A stretch of 64,000 nt of DNA from Dyella nitratireducens (GCF_014642835.1 NZ_BMJA01000001.1:1783267-1847266), one strand, 5' to 3'. Positions 22,882-33,295 are shown, numbered from the stretch's first letter. Translations and numbers: made by a program. Notes: generated from the sequence alone by a model not told the origin.

Positions 22882-24524
22882 CGCCGCTGAAGGTAGTGCC
22901 CGGGCTGCTGCGTGTTGCCATCGTGCTGCTGCGCTATCGGCTCGACGAGCTGGTGGATGCCACGCACCTGTTCCGTCCGCTCAAGTTCGTGCGCCCGCTA
23001 CTGGGCCGGCCGGTTGTCGGCGTGCGCCCGCTCTCGCGCGGCGCGCGCATTCGCCTGGCGTTGAATGAGCTGGGCCCGATCTTCGTCAAGGCTGGCCAGA
23101 TCCTGTCGACACGGCGCGACCTCGTCCCCGGCGACATCGCCGATGAATTGGCGCTGCTGCAGGATCAAGTGCCACCATTCCCTGGCGACCAGGCACGCGC
23201 CATCATCGAGCGCGAACTGAAGCAGCCGGTGGAGAAGCTCTACGCCAGCTTCGATCCCGTGCCGCTGGCCTCCGCTTCGATCTCCCAGGTGCACGCCGCC
23301 ACGTTGCACGACGGTCGTGCTGTGGTGGTGAAAGTGCTCCGCCCGCACATCAATGAACGCATCGCGCGCGACGTCAGCCTGTTGCATTCACTGGGCCAGC
23401 TCGCCCAGCGCTGGCATCCCAATTCGGACAAGATCCGCCCGCTCGACGTGGTGACCGAAGTCGAGAAGATGCTGGAAAACGAGCTGGATCTACAGCGTGA
23501 AGGCGCGAATGCCAGCCTGTTGCGTCGTAATTTCATTAGCGGCGTGGATCTCTATGTGCCCGAGGTGCACTGGGAGCTCACCACCGCAAGCGTACTGACG
23601 CTGGAACGCGTCAGCGGCGTCTCCTGCGATGACATCGTCGCGATCGATGCGGCAGGCATCGATCGCAAGCAGCTCGCCGCAAAAGGCGTGCGTCTGTTCT
23701 ATGAGCAGGTGTTCCGCGACAATTTCTTTCACGCCGACGCACATCCCGGCAACATCTGGGTGGATCCTACGCGGTCGCAGGAACCACGCTTCATTGCGCT
23801 GGATTTCGGCATTATGGGATCGCTGCCGGAGGAAGATCAGTACTGGCTGGCGCAGAATTTCATCGCATTGTTCGAGCGTGACTACGCGCGCATCGCCAGA
23901 CTGCACGTAGACGCGGGATGGATGCCGGCCAACGTGCGGTTGGATGAGCTGGAAGCAGCGGTACGCACCGTATGCGAACCTTACTTCACGCGTCCGCTGT
24001 CCCAGATTTCACTGGCGGAACTGGTGGTGAAGCTGTTCCAGACCGCGCGGCGCTTCGAGCTCACCTTGCAGCCACAACTGATCTTGTTGCAAAAGACCCT
24101 GCTGAATATCGAAGGTGTTGGCCGCATGCTCGATCCGGATATCGACATCTGGGCGGTGGCGCATCCGGTACTCAAGCGCATCATGCGCGAACGCTACAGC
24201 TTGAGGCGCACCCTGCGCGAAATCCGCAAGCGTGTTCCCGAGTGGTTCCACAACGCGCCGCAATGGCCGGATCTGGCGCGCGACGCGTTGCGCCAGATCG
24301 CCGCGGGCGAGCAGAAGCTTATGCACGACGCGAACCATCTCATGCATCAGCGCAAGATGGTGAGGCGCATGCTGGAAGCCATTGGCAGCGCGTTGCTAGG
24401 CACTACGTTGCTGGTTTGCGCCACCGTGATGTGGACGTTCCATCAGCCGCATACGCCGCTGTTGCCACTGGCGATGGGTGGCGCGGGGCTGCTTTCATTT
24501 TTGTTCGGTTGGATGCGGCGTTAG
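22878..24524 (+). CDS. ubiB: ubiquinone biosynthesis kinase-like protein UbiB
   Basis: A 548-residue member of the ABC1/ADCK/UbiB atypical kinase family, needed for ubiquinone synthesis. Characteristic motifs: [14 protein letters not shown] (the KxGQ motif), the ATP-site block [20 protein letters not shown] and [12 protein letters not shown]. Two C-terminal membrane helices (about residues 490-545: [31 protein letters not shown]) anchor it to the inner membrane. It starts with GTG, overlapping ubiJ by 4 bp. Confidence 0.96.
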   Translation: MTPLKVVPGLLRVAIVLLRYRLDELVDATHLFRPLKFVRPLLGRPVVGVRPLSRGARIRLALNELGPIFVKAGQILSTRRDLVPGDIADELALLQDQVPPFPGDQARAIIERELKQPVEKLYASFDPVPLASASISQVHAATLHDGRAVVVKVLRPHINERIARDVSLLHSLGQLAQRWHPNSDKIRPLDVVTEVEKMLENELDLQREGANASLLRRNFISGVDLYVPEVHWELTTASVLTLERVSGVSCDDIVAIDAAGIDRKQLAAKGVRLFYEQVFRDNFFHADAHPGNIWVDPTRSQEPRFIALDFGIMGSLPEEDQYWLAQNFIALFERDYARIARLHVDAGWMPANVRLDELEAAVRTVCEPYFTRPLSQISLAELVVKLFQTARRFELTLQPQLILLQKTLLNIEGVGRMLDPDIDIWAVAHPVLKRIMRERYSLRRTLREIRKRVPEWFHNAPQWPDLARDALRQIAAGEQKLMHDANHLMHQRKMVRRMLEAIGSALLGTTLLVCATVMWTFHQPHTPLLPLAMGGAGLLSFLFGWMRR

Positions 24525-24557
24525 TACGCGTCATTCGCGGCAATCCGCTGCATTTCT

Positions 24558-25286
24558 ATGCTCGACATCCTCTATCAAGACGACGCCCTGATTGCGGTCA
24601 ACAAGCCTGCAGGTCTCGCCGTGCACCGCTCAAAGATGGTCAGCAACACCGATACCTTCCTGATCGATGTGCTACGGGAACAGATCGGCGGCACGCTTTA
24701 TCTGGCGCATCGCCTCGACCGCGCCACCAGCGGGATGCTGTTAATTGCGCGCTCCTCTGATATGGCCGCGGCGTTGGGCGAGCAATTCATGAGCCGCGAC
24801 GTACACAAGCAATACCTCACCGTGGTACGCGGCTGGCCGGAGCCGACCGAAGGCCTGGTCGACTACCCGCTCCCAGGCTCACGCGAAACCGGCCCACGAC
24901 GCGAAGCACGCACCAGCTATCGCCGCCTAGCCACCGTGGAGGTGCCGATAGCGCTCGGCCGCTATCCACAGCAGCGCTACGCACTGGTGCTGACAGAACC
25001 GCAAACCGGCCGCTTCCGCCAAATCCGCAAGCATATGGCGCATATCCACCACCCTGTGATCGGCGATTGCCAGCACGGGCGTAGCGATCACAACCGGCTC
25101 TACAAGCAATATTTCAGCTGCCATCGCATGTTGCTGCATGCTTGGCGGCTCAGCTTCCGGCATCCAGTCGACGGCAAACCAATGGTGTTGGAAGCACCGC
25201 TCGACTCCGCCTTCAACACCATCCTTCGCCGCTTCGATTGGTCGCTACCGGCCGCCGCAATCATAAGCGTCATGCCGACCAGCTAG
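24558..25286 (+). CDS. truC: tRNA pseudouridine(65) synthase TruC (RluA family)
   Basis: A 242-residue RluA-type pseudouridine synthase. The catalytic Asp54 is in AHRLDRATSGMLLIA; the family blocks INKPAGL-like VNKPAGLAVHRS and PQTGRFRQIRKHMAHI are present, and the combination HPVIGDCQHGRSDHNRLYK is typical of TruC, which modifies U65 in tRNA. It has no S4 domain, as expected for TruC. Follows ubiB by 33 bp. Another RluA paralogue assignment is possible but less likely. Confidence 0.88.
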   Translation: MLDILYQDDALIAVNKPAGLAVHRSKMVSNTDTFLIDVLREQIGGTLYLAHRLDRATSGMLLIARSSDMAAALGEQFMSRDVHKQYLTVVRGWPEPTEGLVDYPLPGSRETGPRREARTSYRRLATVEVPIALGRYPQQRYALVLTEPQTGRFRQIRKHMAHIHHPVIGDCQHGRSDHNRLYKQYFSCHRMLLHAWRLSFRHPVDGKPMVLEAPLDSAFNTILRRFDWSLPAAAIISVMPTS

Positions 25287-25295
25287 ACTTACGGC

Positions 25296-25718
25296 ATGTT
25301 GCCCGTAAGCCGATCCATCAACCTGCCGGAATCCGAGCTGGTCGTGCGTTTCATGCGCGCCGACGGCCCCGGTGGCCAGCACGTCAATCGCACCGAAAGC
25401 GCAGTGGAACTGCGCTTTGATGTGCTGCACTCGCCTTCCCTGCCGGAAGACGTGCGGGCACGCTTGCTGGCGCGCCGTGATCGGCGCATGACCGATGAGG
25501 GTGTGCTGGTGATCCAGGCGCGCCGCTTCCGCGACCAAGGCCGAAACCGAGAGGATGCACGCGAACGCCTGGTGGAAATTCTGCGCGCTGCGCTGGTGGC
25601 CCCCAAGAAACGCATTGCAACCAAACCCTCCCGCGCATCGCAAGAGCGTCGCCTGGAAGGCAAGCAGCAACGGGCGAAGATCAAACAAGGCCGGTCACGT
25701 TCCTGGAGCCACGAGTGA
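25296..25718 (+). CDS. arfB: alternative ribosome-rescue factor ArfB (YaeJ)
   Basis: A 140-residue peptidyl-tRNA hydrolase that rescues stalled ribosomes without tmRNA. The GGQ catalytic motif lies in RADGPGGQHVNRT (Gly26-Gly27-Gln28), and the basic C-terminal tail (RRLEGKQQRAKIKQGRSR) that inserts into the empty mRNA channel is intact. Length fits the family. It is 9 bp behind truC and overlaps the next gene by 4 bp. Confidence 0.95.
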   Translation: MLPVSRSINLPESELVVRFMRADGPGGQHVNRTESAVELRFDVLHSPSLPEDVRARLLARRDRRMTDEGVLVIQARRFRDQGRNREDARERLVEILRAALVAPKKRIATKPSRASQERRLEGKQQRAKIKQGRSRSWSHE

Positions 25719-26314
25719 GCGACCCCACCCTGCCGGCGGTGCCGCCGCAAGCTCCCCGGCTCAACAGCCGCTTTTGGCCCTGGCTGATGCACAGCCTGTT
25801 GCGCCTCTCCGGCTGGCGCTTGCTCGGCCAGTTGCCGGACGAACCGAAAGTGATACTGATCGGTGCGCCGCATTCGTCCTACTGGGATGGCGTGTGGGGC
25901 CTGATGATGAAGATCGCGCTAGGCATCAACATCAACATCATGATCAAGCGCGAAGTGCTGGAGGGGCCGCTGGGGGTGATTCTGCGCCCGATCGGCATGA
26001 TCCCGATCAATCGTAAGGCGGCGTTGAACGTGGTTGGCCAGATGGTCAAGCGCTTCAACGAGCAGGAGCGGATGTGGCTGGGTATTACGCCCGAAGGCAC
26101 GCGCAAGCACGTCAAACAGTGGAAGTCCGGCTTCCTGCGCATCGCGCACGAGGCCAATGTGCCGATCCAGCCGGTGTTTATCGATTATCCCAGCAAGACT
26201 TTTACGCTTGGCCCATTAGTGCGTGCCAGTGATGATCCTGACGCGGATATGTTGGCGATACGAGCGCTGTTCCGGCCCTATCGCGGCAAGCATCGCAACA
26301 CTGAAACATCGTAA
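25715..26314 (+). CDS. 1-acyl-sn-glycerol-3-phosphate acyltransferase family protein
   Basis: A 199-residue membrane-associated acyltransferase of the PlsC/LPLAT group. The HX4D motif is in APHSSYWDGVWGL and the substrate-binding motif in ITPEGTRKHVKQWKSG; IPINRKAA resembles motif II. It is shorter than housekeeping PlsC and has an N-terminal stretch without a clear membrane helix, so a role in an accessory lipid step is possible. It starts with GTG, overlapping arfB by 4 bp. Confidence 0.87.
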   Translation: MSDPTLPAVPPQAPRLNSRFWPWLMHSLLRLSGWRLLGQLPDEPKVILIGAPHSSYWDGVWGLMMKIALGININIMIKREVLEGPLGVILRPIGMIPINRKAALNVVGQMVKRFNEQERMWLGITPEGTRKHVKQWKSGFLRIAHEANVPIQPVFIDYPSKTFTLGPLVRASDDPDADMLAIRALFRPYRGKHRNTETS

Positions 26315-26327
26315 AAGGGAGGAAGGG

Positions 26328-26963
26328 ATGGAAACATTTGGCATCCAGCACTACCAAGCGTTCTTGCTTGCCAGTATGGCTCTCAATCTCACACCTGGGC
26401 TGGATACCTTTTATATCCTCACGCGCAGTGGTCGCGAAGGCCACGCCATAGGCATGGCGGCGGCGCTGGGTATCAACGCAGGCTGCATCGTGCATACGCT
26501 GGCCGCAGTGCTGGGCATTTCGGCCATTCTGATGACATCGGCACTCGCCTTCAGCGTATTAAAGTATCTTGGCGCGGCTTATCTGATTTGGATTGGCGCG
26601 CGCATGCTGCTGTCGCGCGCTACGGCACGGCAATCGACTGAAACGCGCGGAATGGGGTTTCGAGCAGCGTTCCGGCAAGGCATGTTCACGAATGTGCTCA
26701 ACCCCAAAGTGGCATTGTTCTTTCTCGCGTTTCTGCCACAGTTCGTTTCCATGCACGCATTACACCCACAGCTCGGCCTGTTGCTCTTGGGGTTGAGCTT
26801 TATCGGTACCGGGCTGACATGGTCGACCGTACTGGCCTTGATGGGCGGCCGTATTCATCGGCTGCTAACCACTCGGCCGCAACTGGGGCAATGGATGGAT
26901 CGTGTCTGCGGAACAGTGTTGCTGGCTTTTGGCATAAAGCTCGCGCTGCAGCAACGCAGCTGA
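26328..26963 (+). CDS. LysE/RhtB-family amino-acid exporter
   Basis: A 211-residue inner-membrane exporter with about six helices. The signature ALNLTPGLDTFYILTRSGREG near the N-terminus and FTNVLNPKVALFFLAFLPQF in the middle are diagnostic for the LysE/RhtB family, whose members export amino acids such as homoserine, threonine or leucine. The ATG at 26328 has a strong GGGAGGAAGGG in front of it. Substrate cannot be determined. Confidence 0.93.
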   Translation: METFGIQHYQAFLLASMALNLTPGLDTFYILTRSGREGHAIGMAAALGINAGCIVHTLAAVLGISAILMTSALAFSVLKYLGAAYLIWIGARMLLSRATARQSTETRGMGFRAAFRQGMFTNVLNPKVALFFLAFLPQFVSMHALHPQLGLLLLGLSFIGTGLTWSTVLALMGGRIHRLLTTRPQLGQWMDRVCGTVLLAFGIKLALQQRS

Positions 26964-27007
26964 GACAGGTCGGGCATCGCGGGACGCCTGCTTGCGTTGA
27001 GCTGCAG

Positions 27008-27454
27008 TCACTGACAATTTTCCTTTCTCTCGCTGTCGGATAAGCCGATGATGATCCAGCGATCATTGAGCTTGCCAAGCGTGATGACATCCGTGCCGCA
27101 ATGATCCACATGGCCGCTGATCGTGAACGTGTAAGGCGCCCATACCACAGCGAGATCGTGATCGACTTGCACGATGGGATGATAGATGTGCTCGGCAATG
27201 GGTCCGCCACGGTGCGCCGCGATGGCATCCGTCAGCTTGTTGATGTCTAGGCGACGCAACTCACCTTGATGCACGCTCGTGATTTCCAGACCCTGCGTTA
27301 CCACGGCCAGCATTCCAGCCTTATCTTGCCGGCCAAGAGCATCAAAAAACTGATGGACGGGCTCCATCACATGGGCATTTTGATCGGCGGCATAGCAGGG
27401 CGCCAACAAGCAAAGCATAGCGGCGGTTGCGAAGGCGGATTTGCAAAGGTTCAT
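27008..27454 (-). CDS. exported protein with NTF2/SnoaL-like domain
   Basis: A 148-residue protein of unknown role. A signal peptide (CKSAFATAAMLCLLAPCYAA) precedes a single NTF2-like alpha+beta domain (VHQFFDALGRQDKAGMLAVV ... VDHDLAVVWAPYTFTISGHV ... GKLNDRWIIIGLSDSE), as in periplasmic nuclear-transport-factor-2 family proteins. Two cysteines near HCGTD and ENCQ at the C-terminus could form a disulfide. ATG 27454 begins the signal peptide; the open frame to 27535 is less likely. Same direction as and 80 bp behind the LysR gene. Confidence 0.75.
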   Translation of the reverse strand: MNLCKSAFATAAMLCLLAPCYAADQNAHVMEPVHQFFDALGRQDKAGMLAVVTQGLEITSVHQGELRRLDINKLTDAIAAHRGGPIAEHIYHPIVQVDHDLAVVWAPYTFTISGHVDHCGTDVITLGKLNDRWIIIGLSDSERKENCQ

Positions 27455-27534
27455 GACGGACGCCTCTTTATCGATGTGCTGGCAATCGTTGCCTCTGGTC
27501 AACTCCCTCGCCAAGTGCACGTAGTCAGTGGACA

Positions 27535-28554
27535 TCAGCGCTCGGAATGGCCGGACTCATCGTAGTCCCGGTGCGTCAGCAGACCCGGCCGGATCAAGTC
27601 GATGAACGCCTGCGCTTCCTTGCTGAGAAATTTTCCCTTGCGCATCACCACACCGTAGCTGCGCTGCGGAAAGTACTGGCGCATGTTACGCACGGCCAGC
27701 CGCTGGCGATCCGCATCCGTGATGCAGATGCCGGTGACGATGGAAATGCCCATGCCCATCGCCACGTATTCCTTGATCACTTCCCAACCGCCAACCTCGA
27801 TAGCGACGTGATAGGGCACTTGCCGCTGCTGAAACACCAGATCCACCAGCCGATATGTGGAAAGGCGCTGCGGGGGCAGGATCAGGCCATAGGGCGAGAG
27901 ATCCTCCAGCCGCACGTCTTGCTGACTTGCCAGCGGGTGATCCAGCGGCGCGATCAGCATCGGGTCGTAGTGATAGATCGGCGCCCAGGCGATGTCATTG
28001 GGCACGTCGAGCATGGAACCCACAGCTAAATCCGCCTCATCCGCACGCAGCAAGGCCATGCCGTCTTTGCCGGTGACGTTGGCGAGCTGCAACTGCACGT
28101 CGGGAAAGCGCTCCCGGTATTGCCGCACCAGGCTCGGCAGCAAGTACTGGATGGTGGAACTGCCCGCGGCGATGGTCAGCTTTCCCGCCTGCCCGCCCTT
28201 GACCTTCGCCTGGAACTGGCGGTCCAGGTTTTCCCAGCCCTCCACCAGCGGACGCGCCAGTTCGTATAGGGCCTCACCGGCGTCCGTAAGATTGATGCGC
28301 CGACGGCTGCGACGCAGCAACTCAACGCCCAGCTCCCGCTCCAACGCCTGCAGTTGCAAGCTGATCGAGGGCTGGGAGAGGTATAGCGCCTCGGCGGCGC
28401 GACTGAGCGTGCCAAGCTTCACGATGGTGACGAAGGCACGCATCTGCTTGAGGCGGTTGCCCTTGTAGTAATACCGGCCGGCCTCCGCCTGGGTGGCGGC
28501 AGCCTTACGCTTTGGCGCGCGCTTCACACCGTTCGCAGGTAACCTTTTTGCCAT
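27535..28554 (-). CDS. LysR-family regulator, divergent from aceB-aceA
   Basis: A 339-residue LysR-type regulator. The winged helix-turn-helix is at about residues 32-92 (FVTIVKLGTLSRAAEALYLS, QPSISLQLQALERELGVELL), followed by a LysR substrate-binding domain (LTIAAGSSTIQYLLPSLVRQ ... GMGISIVTGICITDAD). Unusually, about 30 basic residues (KRLPANGVKRAPKRKAAATQ) precede the DNA-binding domain, which in most relatives starts within a few residues of the N-terminus. It is divergent from malate synthase across 160 bp of AT-rich DNA, so control of the glyoxylate shunt is the simplest role. The domain resembles CysB/Cbl-type and glyoxylate-linked LysR proteins of Xanthomonadales. Confidence 0.92.
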   Translation of the reverse strand: MAKRLPANGVKRAPKRKAAATQAEAGRYYYKGNRLKQMRAFVTIVKLGTLSRAAEALYLSQPSISLQLQALERELGVELLRRSRRRINLTDAGEALYELARPLVEGWENLDRQFQAKVKGGQAGKLTIAAGSSTIQYLLPSLVRQYRERFPDVQLQLANVTGKDGMALLRADEADLAVGSMLDVPNDIAWAPIYHYDPMLIAPLDHPLASQQDVRLEDLSPYGLILPPQRLSTYRLVDLVFQQRQVPYHVAIEVGGWEVIKEYVAMGMGISIVTGICITDADRQRLAVRNMRQYFPQRSYGVVMRKGKFLSKEAQAFIDLIRPGLLTHRDYDESGHSER

Positions 28555-28594
28555 ATTTAGCCTCCAGACGAGCTTTTGGATGGCAATCAGCTCA

Positions 28595-28608
28595 ATACTT
28601 TACAGTAT
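28595..28608. promoter_or_regulatory. candidate LysR binding palindrome between lysR-type gene and aceB
   Basis: ATACT-TTAC-AGTAT, a 5-bp perfect inverted repeat inside the longer AATAC-N10-GTATT, fitting the T-N11-A rule of LysR sites. Just downstream a TTGACA (28612-28617) may be a -35 element for aceB. The whole 160-bp divergent region is AT-rich compared with its surroundings. Confidence 0.45.
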
Positions 28609-28714
28609 GTATTGACATTTTAAATATCAAAAATTGAAACATTTGCTTTGTCAAATCTAGATTCGCTGGCTAACTTCCCTCCACGCCCCGTCACTCAAGG
28701 TGGAGAAGCAGCCC

Positions 28715-30310
28715 ATGGCAGTACCTAGCGAAAAGCTCGTCAGCCGTCCCGTTGAGATCCATGCAGATACCGCCGGCTACGAGCACATCCTTACCCCTGA
28801 TGCCCTGGCCTTCTTGGCCCGCCTGCATCGTTTCGCCGAACCGCGGCGCAGGCAGTTGCTGGAGGAGCGGCGCCAGCACCAGGCACGTTATGACGCAGGC
28901 GTGTTGCTGGATTTCCGGGCCGACACCCGGGATATCCGCGAAAGCGACTGGACCGTCGCCCCCATTCCCGCCGCCCTGCAGGACCGGCGCGTGGAGATCA
29001 CCGGCCCGGTCGAGCGCAAGATGATCATTAACGCCCTGAACTCCGGCGCAAAGGTGTTCATGGCCGACTTCGAGGACTCTTCCGCGCCCAGCTTCGCCAA
29101 CCAACTGGACGGCCAGGCTAACCTGCGTGATGCGGTGAATGGCACGCTGGAGCACCACTCTCCCGAGGGCAAGCACTATCGCGTCGATGCCAACCCAGCG
29201 GTGTTGGTGATACGCCCACGCGGCTGGCATCTGCCGGAACGGCACATCACCGTATACGGCGAGCCGATTGCCGGCGCACTGGTTGACTTCGGCCTGTTCG
29301 CCTACCACAACGCCCGCGCGCTACATGCGCGCGATCGCGGCCCGTACTTCTACCTGCCCAAGCTTGAGGCGATGGAAGAAGCCGCCCTGTGGAACGAAGT
29401 GATGGCATTGGCAGAGGACGAACTCGACCTGCCGCACGGCACCATGAAAGCCACCGTGCTGATTGAGACGCTGCCTGCCGTGTTCCAGATGGACGAGATC
29501 CTGCACGCACTGCGTGAGCGTGTGGTCGGCCTCAACTGCGGCCGTTGGGACTACATCTTTTCCTACCTCAAAACCTTCCGCCGCCATCGCGATCGCTTGC
29601 TGCCGGATCGCAGCCAAGTACTGATGACGGTGCCGTTCCTCAAAGCGTATTCGGAGCTGCTGATCCAAACCTGCCATCGTCGTGGTGCGTTTGCGATGGG
29701 TGGCATGGCCGCACAAATTCCAATCAAGAACGACGAGGAAGCCAACGAACAGGCGATGGCGAAAGTGCGTGCCGACAAGCTGCGCGAAGTGCAAGCCGGA
29801 CACGACGGCACCTGGGTAGCGCATCCCGCACTGGTGCCGATCGCCATGGAGATTTTCGATCGCCATATGCCGACGCCGAATCAACTGCATGTCAAACGCG
29901 ACGACGTGAAGGCGGATCGCGACACACTGATCGTCCCCTGCGCCGGCACGATCACCCGCGCCGGTTTCGACAATAACGTGGAGGTGGCGCTGCGCTATAC
30001 GGCTGCGTGGCTGGAAGGCATGGGTTGCGTACCCATCCACAACCTGATGGAGGACGCGGCCACCGCCGAAATCGCTCGCGCGCAGCTGTGGCAATGGCTG
30101 CATCACGGCAGCCTGGAATTCACCGATCACGCACCGATCGATGCCGCCTTGTTCGATCGAGTGCTGGCCGCACACACGCATCGCCTACAGGAAAGCACCT
30201 TGCCTGGCGCACGACGTGCCGTCGACGCCGCGAAACTGCTTTCCGAACTCACGCATGCCGACGAGCTCGGCAATTTCCTCACGCTTCCTGCTTACGAACA
30301 GCTCGCCTGA
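28715..30310 (+). CDS. aceB: malate synthase A
   Basis: A 531-residue TIM-barrel enzyme that condenses glyoxylate with acetyl-CoA to malate, the second step of the glyoxylate shunt, in the cytoplasm. Conserved blocks include [65 protein letters not shown] and [14 protein letters not shown] 28715 is preferred over GTG 28700 because AAGGTGGAG lies at good distance upstream. aceA follows after 32 bp, so both form an operon, which a divergent LysR-type regulator probably controls. Confidence 0.97.
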   Translation: MAVPSEKLVSRPVEIHADTAGYEHILTPDALAFLARLHRFAEPRRRQLLEERRQHQARYDAGVLLDFRADTRDIRESDWTVAPIPAALQDRRVEITGPVERKMIINALNSGAKVFMADFEDSSAPSFANQLDGQANLRDAVNGTLEHHSPEGKHYRVDANPAVLVIRPRGWHLPERHITVYGEPIAGALVDFGLFAYHNARALHARDRGPYFYLPKLEAMEEAALWNEVMALAEDELDLPHGTMKATVLIETLPAVFQMDEILHALRERVVGLNCGRWDYIFSYLKTFRRHRDRLLPDRSQVLMTVPFLKAYSELLIQTCHRRGAFAMGGMAAQIPIKNDEEANEQAMAKVRADKLREVQAGHDGTWVAHPALVPIAMEIFDRHMPTPNQLHVKRDDVKADRDTLIVPCAGTITRAGFDNNVEVALRYTAAWLEGMGCVPIHNLMEDAATAEIARAQLWQWLHHGSLEFTDHAPIDAALFDRVLAAHTHRLQESTLPGARRAVDAAKLLSELTHADELGNFLTLPAYEQLA

Positions 30311-30342
30311 TCGCGCGTAAAAACGACTACGGAGTACGTGAC

Positions 30343-31638
30343 ATGAAAACCAACTTGCCGACCGCCGAACAGATTGCGCTGGACTGGAAAAACAACTCGC
30401 GTTGGGCCGGCATCCAGCGCACTTACAGTGCCGAAGATGTCGTGCGTCTACGCGGCACGGTACCAGTTGAACATTCACTGGCGCGCCATGGTGCGGAGCG
30501 TTTGTGGAAATCGCTACACAAGGAACCGTTCGTCAATGCGCTGGGCGCGCTCACCGGCAACCAAGCCATGCAGCAAGTGAAGGCTGGATTGCAGGCCATC
30601 TATCTGAGTGGCTGGCAGGTCGCTGCCGATGCCAACGTGGCTGGCGAGATGTATCCCGATCAATCGCTGTACCCGGCCAACTCGGTACCACTGGTGGTCA
30701 AGCGCATCAACAACACGCTGTTGCGCGCTGATCAGCTGCATCACGCCGAAGGCAAGGACGACGTCGACTGGATGGTACCGATCGTTGCGGACGCTGAAGC
30801 CGGCTTTGGCGGGGTGCTTAATGCGTTCGAGTTGATGAAGGCGATGATCGAGGCCGGCGCTGCCGGCGTGCATTTCGAGGATCAACTCGCGTCGGTAAAG
30901 AAGTGCGGTCACATGGGCGGCAAGGTACTGGTGCCCACGCGCGAAGCCGTGGAGAAATTGAATGCTGCACGCCTCGCCGCAGATGTGCTCGGTGTGCCGA
31001 CGATCCTGGTGGCGCGTACCGATGCGGATGCGGCTGACCTGCTCACTTCCGACATTGACGAGAACGACACACCCTTTACCACCGGCGAGCGCACTGTTGA
31101 AGGTTTCTTTCGCGTGCGCCCCGGGCTGGATCAGGCCATCAGCCGTGGTCTTGCGTATGCACCCCATGCCGACCTGGTCTGGTGCGAAACCAGCAAGCCG
31201 AACCTGGAGCAAGCGCGTCAGTTCGCCGAGGCGATCCACGCGAAATTCCCCGGCAAATTGCTCGCCTACAACTGCTCGCCCAGCTTCAACTGGAGGCGCA
31301 ACCTGGACGACGCGACTATCGCCAAGTTCCAGAAAGAACTCGGTGCGATGGGTTACAAGTTCCAGTTCATCACGCTCGCCGGCTTCCACAGCTTGAACTA
31401 CAGCATGTTCGAACTGGCGCACGGCTATGCGCGTCGGCAGATGAGTGCGTTCGTGGATTTGCAAGAGAAGGAGTTCGCCGCAGCCGAACAGGGCTTCACA
31501 GCGGTGAAGCATCAGCGCGAAGTAGGTACAGGTTACTTCGACGCGGTGACGCAGGCGATTCAGCAGGGCAGGTCGTCGACGGTCGCGTTGAAAGGATCCA
31601 CCGAGGAGGCACAGTTCCATCGAGCTTCAGCGGCCTGA
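30343..31638 (+). CDS. aceA: isocitrate lyase
   Basis: A 431-residue enzyme that splits isocitrate into succinate and glyoxylate, the first glyoxylate-shunt step. The catalytic motif is [12 protein letters not shown] with Cys188; other family blocks are [40 protein letters not shown] and [11 protein letters not shown]. Length matches the short bacterial type (E. coli 434). The ATG has GGAG upstream. A rho-independent terminator follows 15 bp after the stop. Confidence 0.98.
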   Translation: MKTNLPTAEQIALDWKNNSRWAGIQRTYSAEDVVRLRGTVPVEHSLARHGAERLWKSLHKEPFVNALGALTGNQAMQQVKAGLQAIYLSGWQVAADANVAGEMYPDQSLYPANSVPLVVKRINNTLLRADQLHHAEGKDDVDWMVPIVADAEAGFGGVLNAFELMKAMIEAGAAGVHFEDQLASVKKCGHMGGKVLVPTREAVEKLNAARLAADVLGVPTILVARTDADAADLLTSDIDENDTPFTTGERTVEGFFRVRPGLDQAISRGLAYAPHADLVWCETSKPNLEQARQFAEAIHAKFPGKLLAYNCSPSFNWRRNLDDATIAKFQKELGAMGYKFQFITLAGFHSLNYSMFELAHGYARRQMSAFVDLQEKEFAAAEQGFTAVKHQREVGTGYFDAVTQAIQQGRSSTVALKGSTEEAQFHRASAA

Positions 31639-31652
31639 GCTTGATTAGAACT

Positions 31653-31690
31653 CGGCCCCTTCTTTTCTTTGGGAGAAGGGGCCGTTTCTC
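31653..31690 (+). terminator. rho-independent terminator after aceA
   Basis: Perfect 11-bp stem CGGCCCCTTCT / AGAAGGGGCCG (31653-31663 with 31674-31684), then TTTCTC. Placed between the convergent aceA and comM genes. Confidence 0.8.
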
Positions 31691-31697
31691 GCGCTCA

Positions 31698-33215
31698 TTA
31701 ATCGGACAACAAGGAAATTCGCCGATACTGCAGTGCCTCGGCCAAGTGATGCCGATCCAGCGCTGCCGCGCCGTTGTCCAGATCGGCAATCGTTCGCGCC
31801 ACGCGCAGTGTCCGATGGTAAGCACGCGCAGAAAGTCCAAGTCTTTCCAGCGCAGCATCGAACCATTTGCGCTCCACTGGCCCTAATGCGCAATCACGCT
31901 CGAGTTCTCGATTACTGATCTCCGAGTTCGGCCGGCCGGCACGCGCCAAGGCATGATTGCGTGCACGAATGACACGCTTGCGCACGGTGGCCGAATCCTC
32001 GTCGTGTGTGCTGCGCTGCGTGCTCAAGTCACTCAACGGCACTGAAGGAACCTCCACGCAAAGATCGATGCGATCGAGCAGTGGGCCGGAAATACGCGAG
32101 CGATAGCGCTGCACCTGGTCCGGCGAGCAGCGGCAGCGCTTGCGCATATCGCCGGCATAGCCGCACGGGCAAGGGTTCATCGCCGCCACCAGTTGGAACA
32201 GTGCGGGAAAGGTCAGCTGCCGCGCCGCGCGCGAGATCAGGATCTGGCCTGACTCCAGTGGTTCGCGCAGCACTTCCAGCACGTGCCGGCTGAATTCGGG
32301 CAATTCATCGAGAAACAGCACGCCATTGTGCGCGAGCGAAATTTCCCCCGGCCGAGGCTGCGAACCGCCACCAACCAGTGCCACAGCCGATGCGGTGTGA
32401 TGTGGCGACCGGAACGGGCGGTGGCGCCAATGTGCCGGGTCCACCTGCTGACCAGCCACCGATAACACGGCGCAGGTTTCCAGTGCCTCGGATTCGCTCA
32501 TCGGCGGCAAGATGCCCGGTAGGCGTTCGGCCAGCATGGTCTTGCCTGTGCCAGGCGGTCCCATCAGTAGCAGGTGGTGACCACCGACCGCTGCAATCTC
32601 CAGGGCACGGCGCGCCTGTAACTGGCCGCGGACGTCAATAAGGTCCGGGCCGGCATCGCTGTCCGAGGTCAGGACCAGCGCGGAGACAGGCGGCATCAGC
32701 TCGTGGCAACCACGCAGCCAGCTGCAGACGTCGGCCAAAGTATCGGCTACCAATACGTCAGCCTCGGGAATCAGTGCCGCCTCTTCCGCGTTGGCACTTG
32801 GCACCACGACCCGACGACCGCGTGCCCGTGCCCGTAGCAGAGCCGGGAGCACACCGGAAACTGGGCGCAACTGGCCTGAAAGCGCCAACTCGCCCAGGAA
32901 TTCGCAGTCATCGAGCTTTTCACGAGGGACCTGGTTACCTGCCGCCAAGATACCCAGCGCGATAGCCAAGTCGAAGCGCCCGCCGTCCTTGGGCAACTCC
33001 GCGGGAGCTAGATTCACCGTAACTTTGCGGTTTGGGTATTCGAAAGCAGCGCTTTGGATCGCCACGCGCACACGGTCACGCGCCTCACGTACAGCCGCCT
33101 CGGGCAAACCAACGATATGGGTACTAGGTAGGCCGCCGGAAAGGTGAACTTCCACCATCACCTGTGGTGCGGCGACCCCGTCCTGTGCACGGCTCAAGGT
33201 GACGGCCAGACTCAT
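31698..33215 (-). CDS. comM: YifB/ComM family AAA+ ATPase (Mg-chelatase-like)
   Basis: A 505-residue hexameric helicase of the ComM type, which promotes branch migration during natural transformation. An N-terminal Lon-like domain (VMVEVHLSGGLPSTHIVGLP; NLAPAELPKDGGRFDLAIAL) precedes a Mg-chelatase AAA+ domain with Walker A GPPGTGKTMLAERLP and Walker B GVLFLDELPEFSRHVLE, a cysteine-containing CPCGYAGDMRKRC segment, and a C-terminal domain (RAYHRTLRVARTIADLD). Full length. Convergent with aceA and sharing the terminator region; ubiK is upstream in the same direction. Confidence 0.94.
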   Translation of the reverse strand: MSLAVTLSRAQDGVAAPQVMVEVHLSGGLPSTHIVGLPEAAVREARDRVRVAIQSAAFEYPNRKVTVNLAPAELPKDGGRFDLAIALGILAAGNQVPREKLDDCEFLGELALSGQLRPVSGVLPALLRARARGRRVVVPSANAEEAALIPEADVLVADTLADVCSWLRGCHELMPPVSALVLTSDSDAGPDLIDVRGQLQARRALEIAAVGGHHLLLMGPPGTGKTMLAERLPGILPPMSESEALETCAVLSVAGQQVDPAHWRHRPFRSPHHTASAVALVGGGSQPRPGEISLAHNGVLFLDELPEFSRHVLEVLREPLESGQILISRAARQLTFPALFQLVAAMNPCPCGYAGDMRKRCRCSPDQVQRYRSRISGPLLDRIDLCVEVPSVPLSDLSTQRSTHDEDSATVRKRVIRARNHALARAGRPNSEISNRELERDCALGPVERKWFDAALERLGLSARAYHRTLRVARTIADLDNGAAALDRHHLAEALQYRRISLLSD

Positions 33216-33239
33216 GGGATACGGCCACCACCCATACGA

Positions 33240-33280
33240 GCGGAGTCGCTGGTTGATCGGTCCATCGAGCGACTCCGTGG
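33240..33280. other. hairpin upstream of comM
   Basis: CGGAGTCGCT (33241-33250) pairs perfectly with AGCGACTCCG (33268-33277) around a 17-base loop. It lies 25-60 bp in front of comM and downstream of the ubiK terminator, so it would be in the comM leader or promoter. No function is known. Confidence 0.4.
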
Positions 33281-33295
33281 AATCTCGGCGGGATG

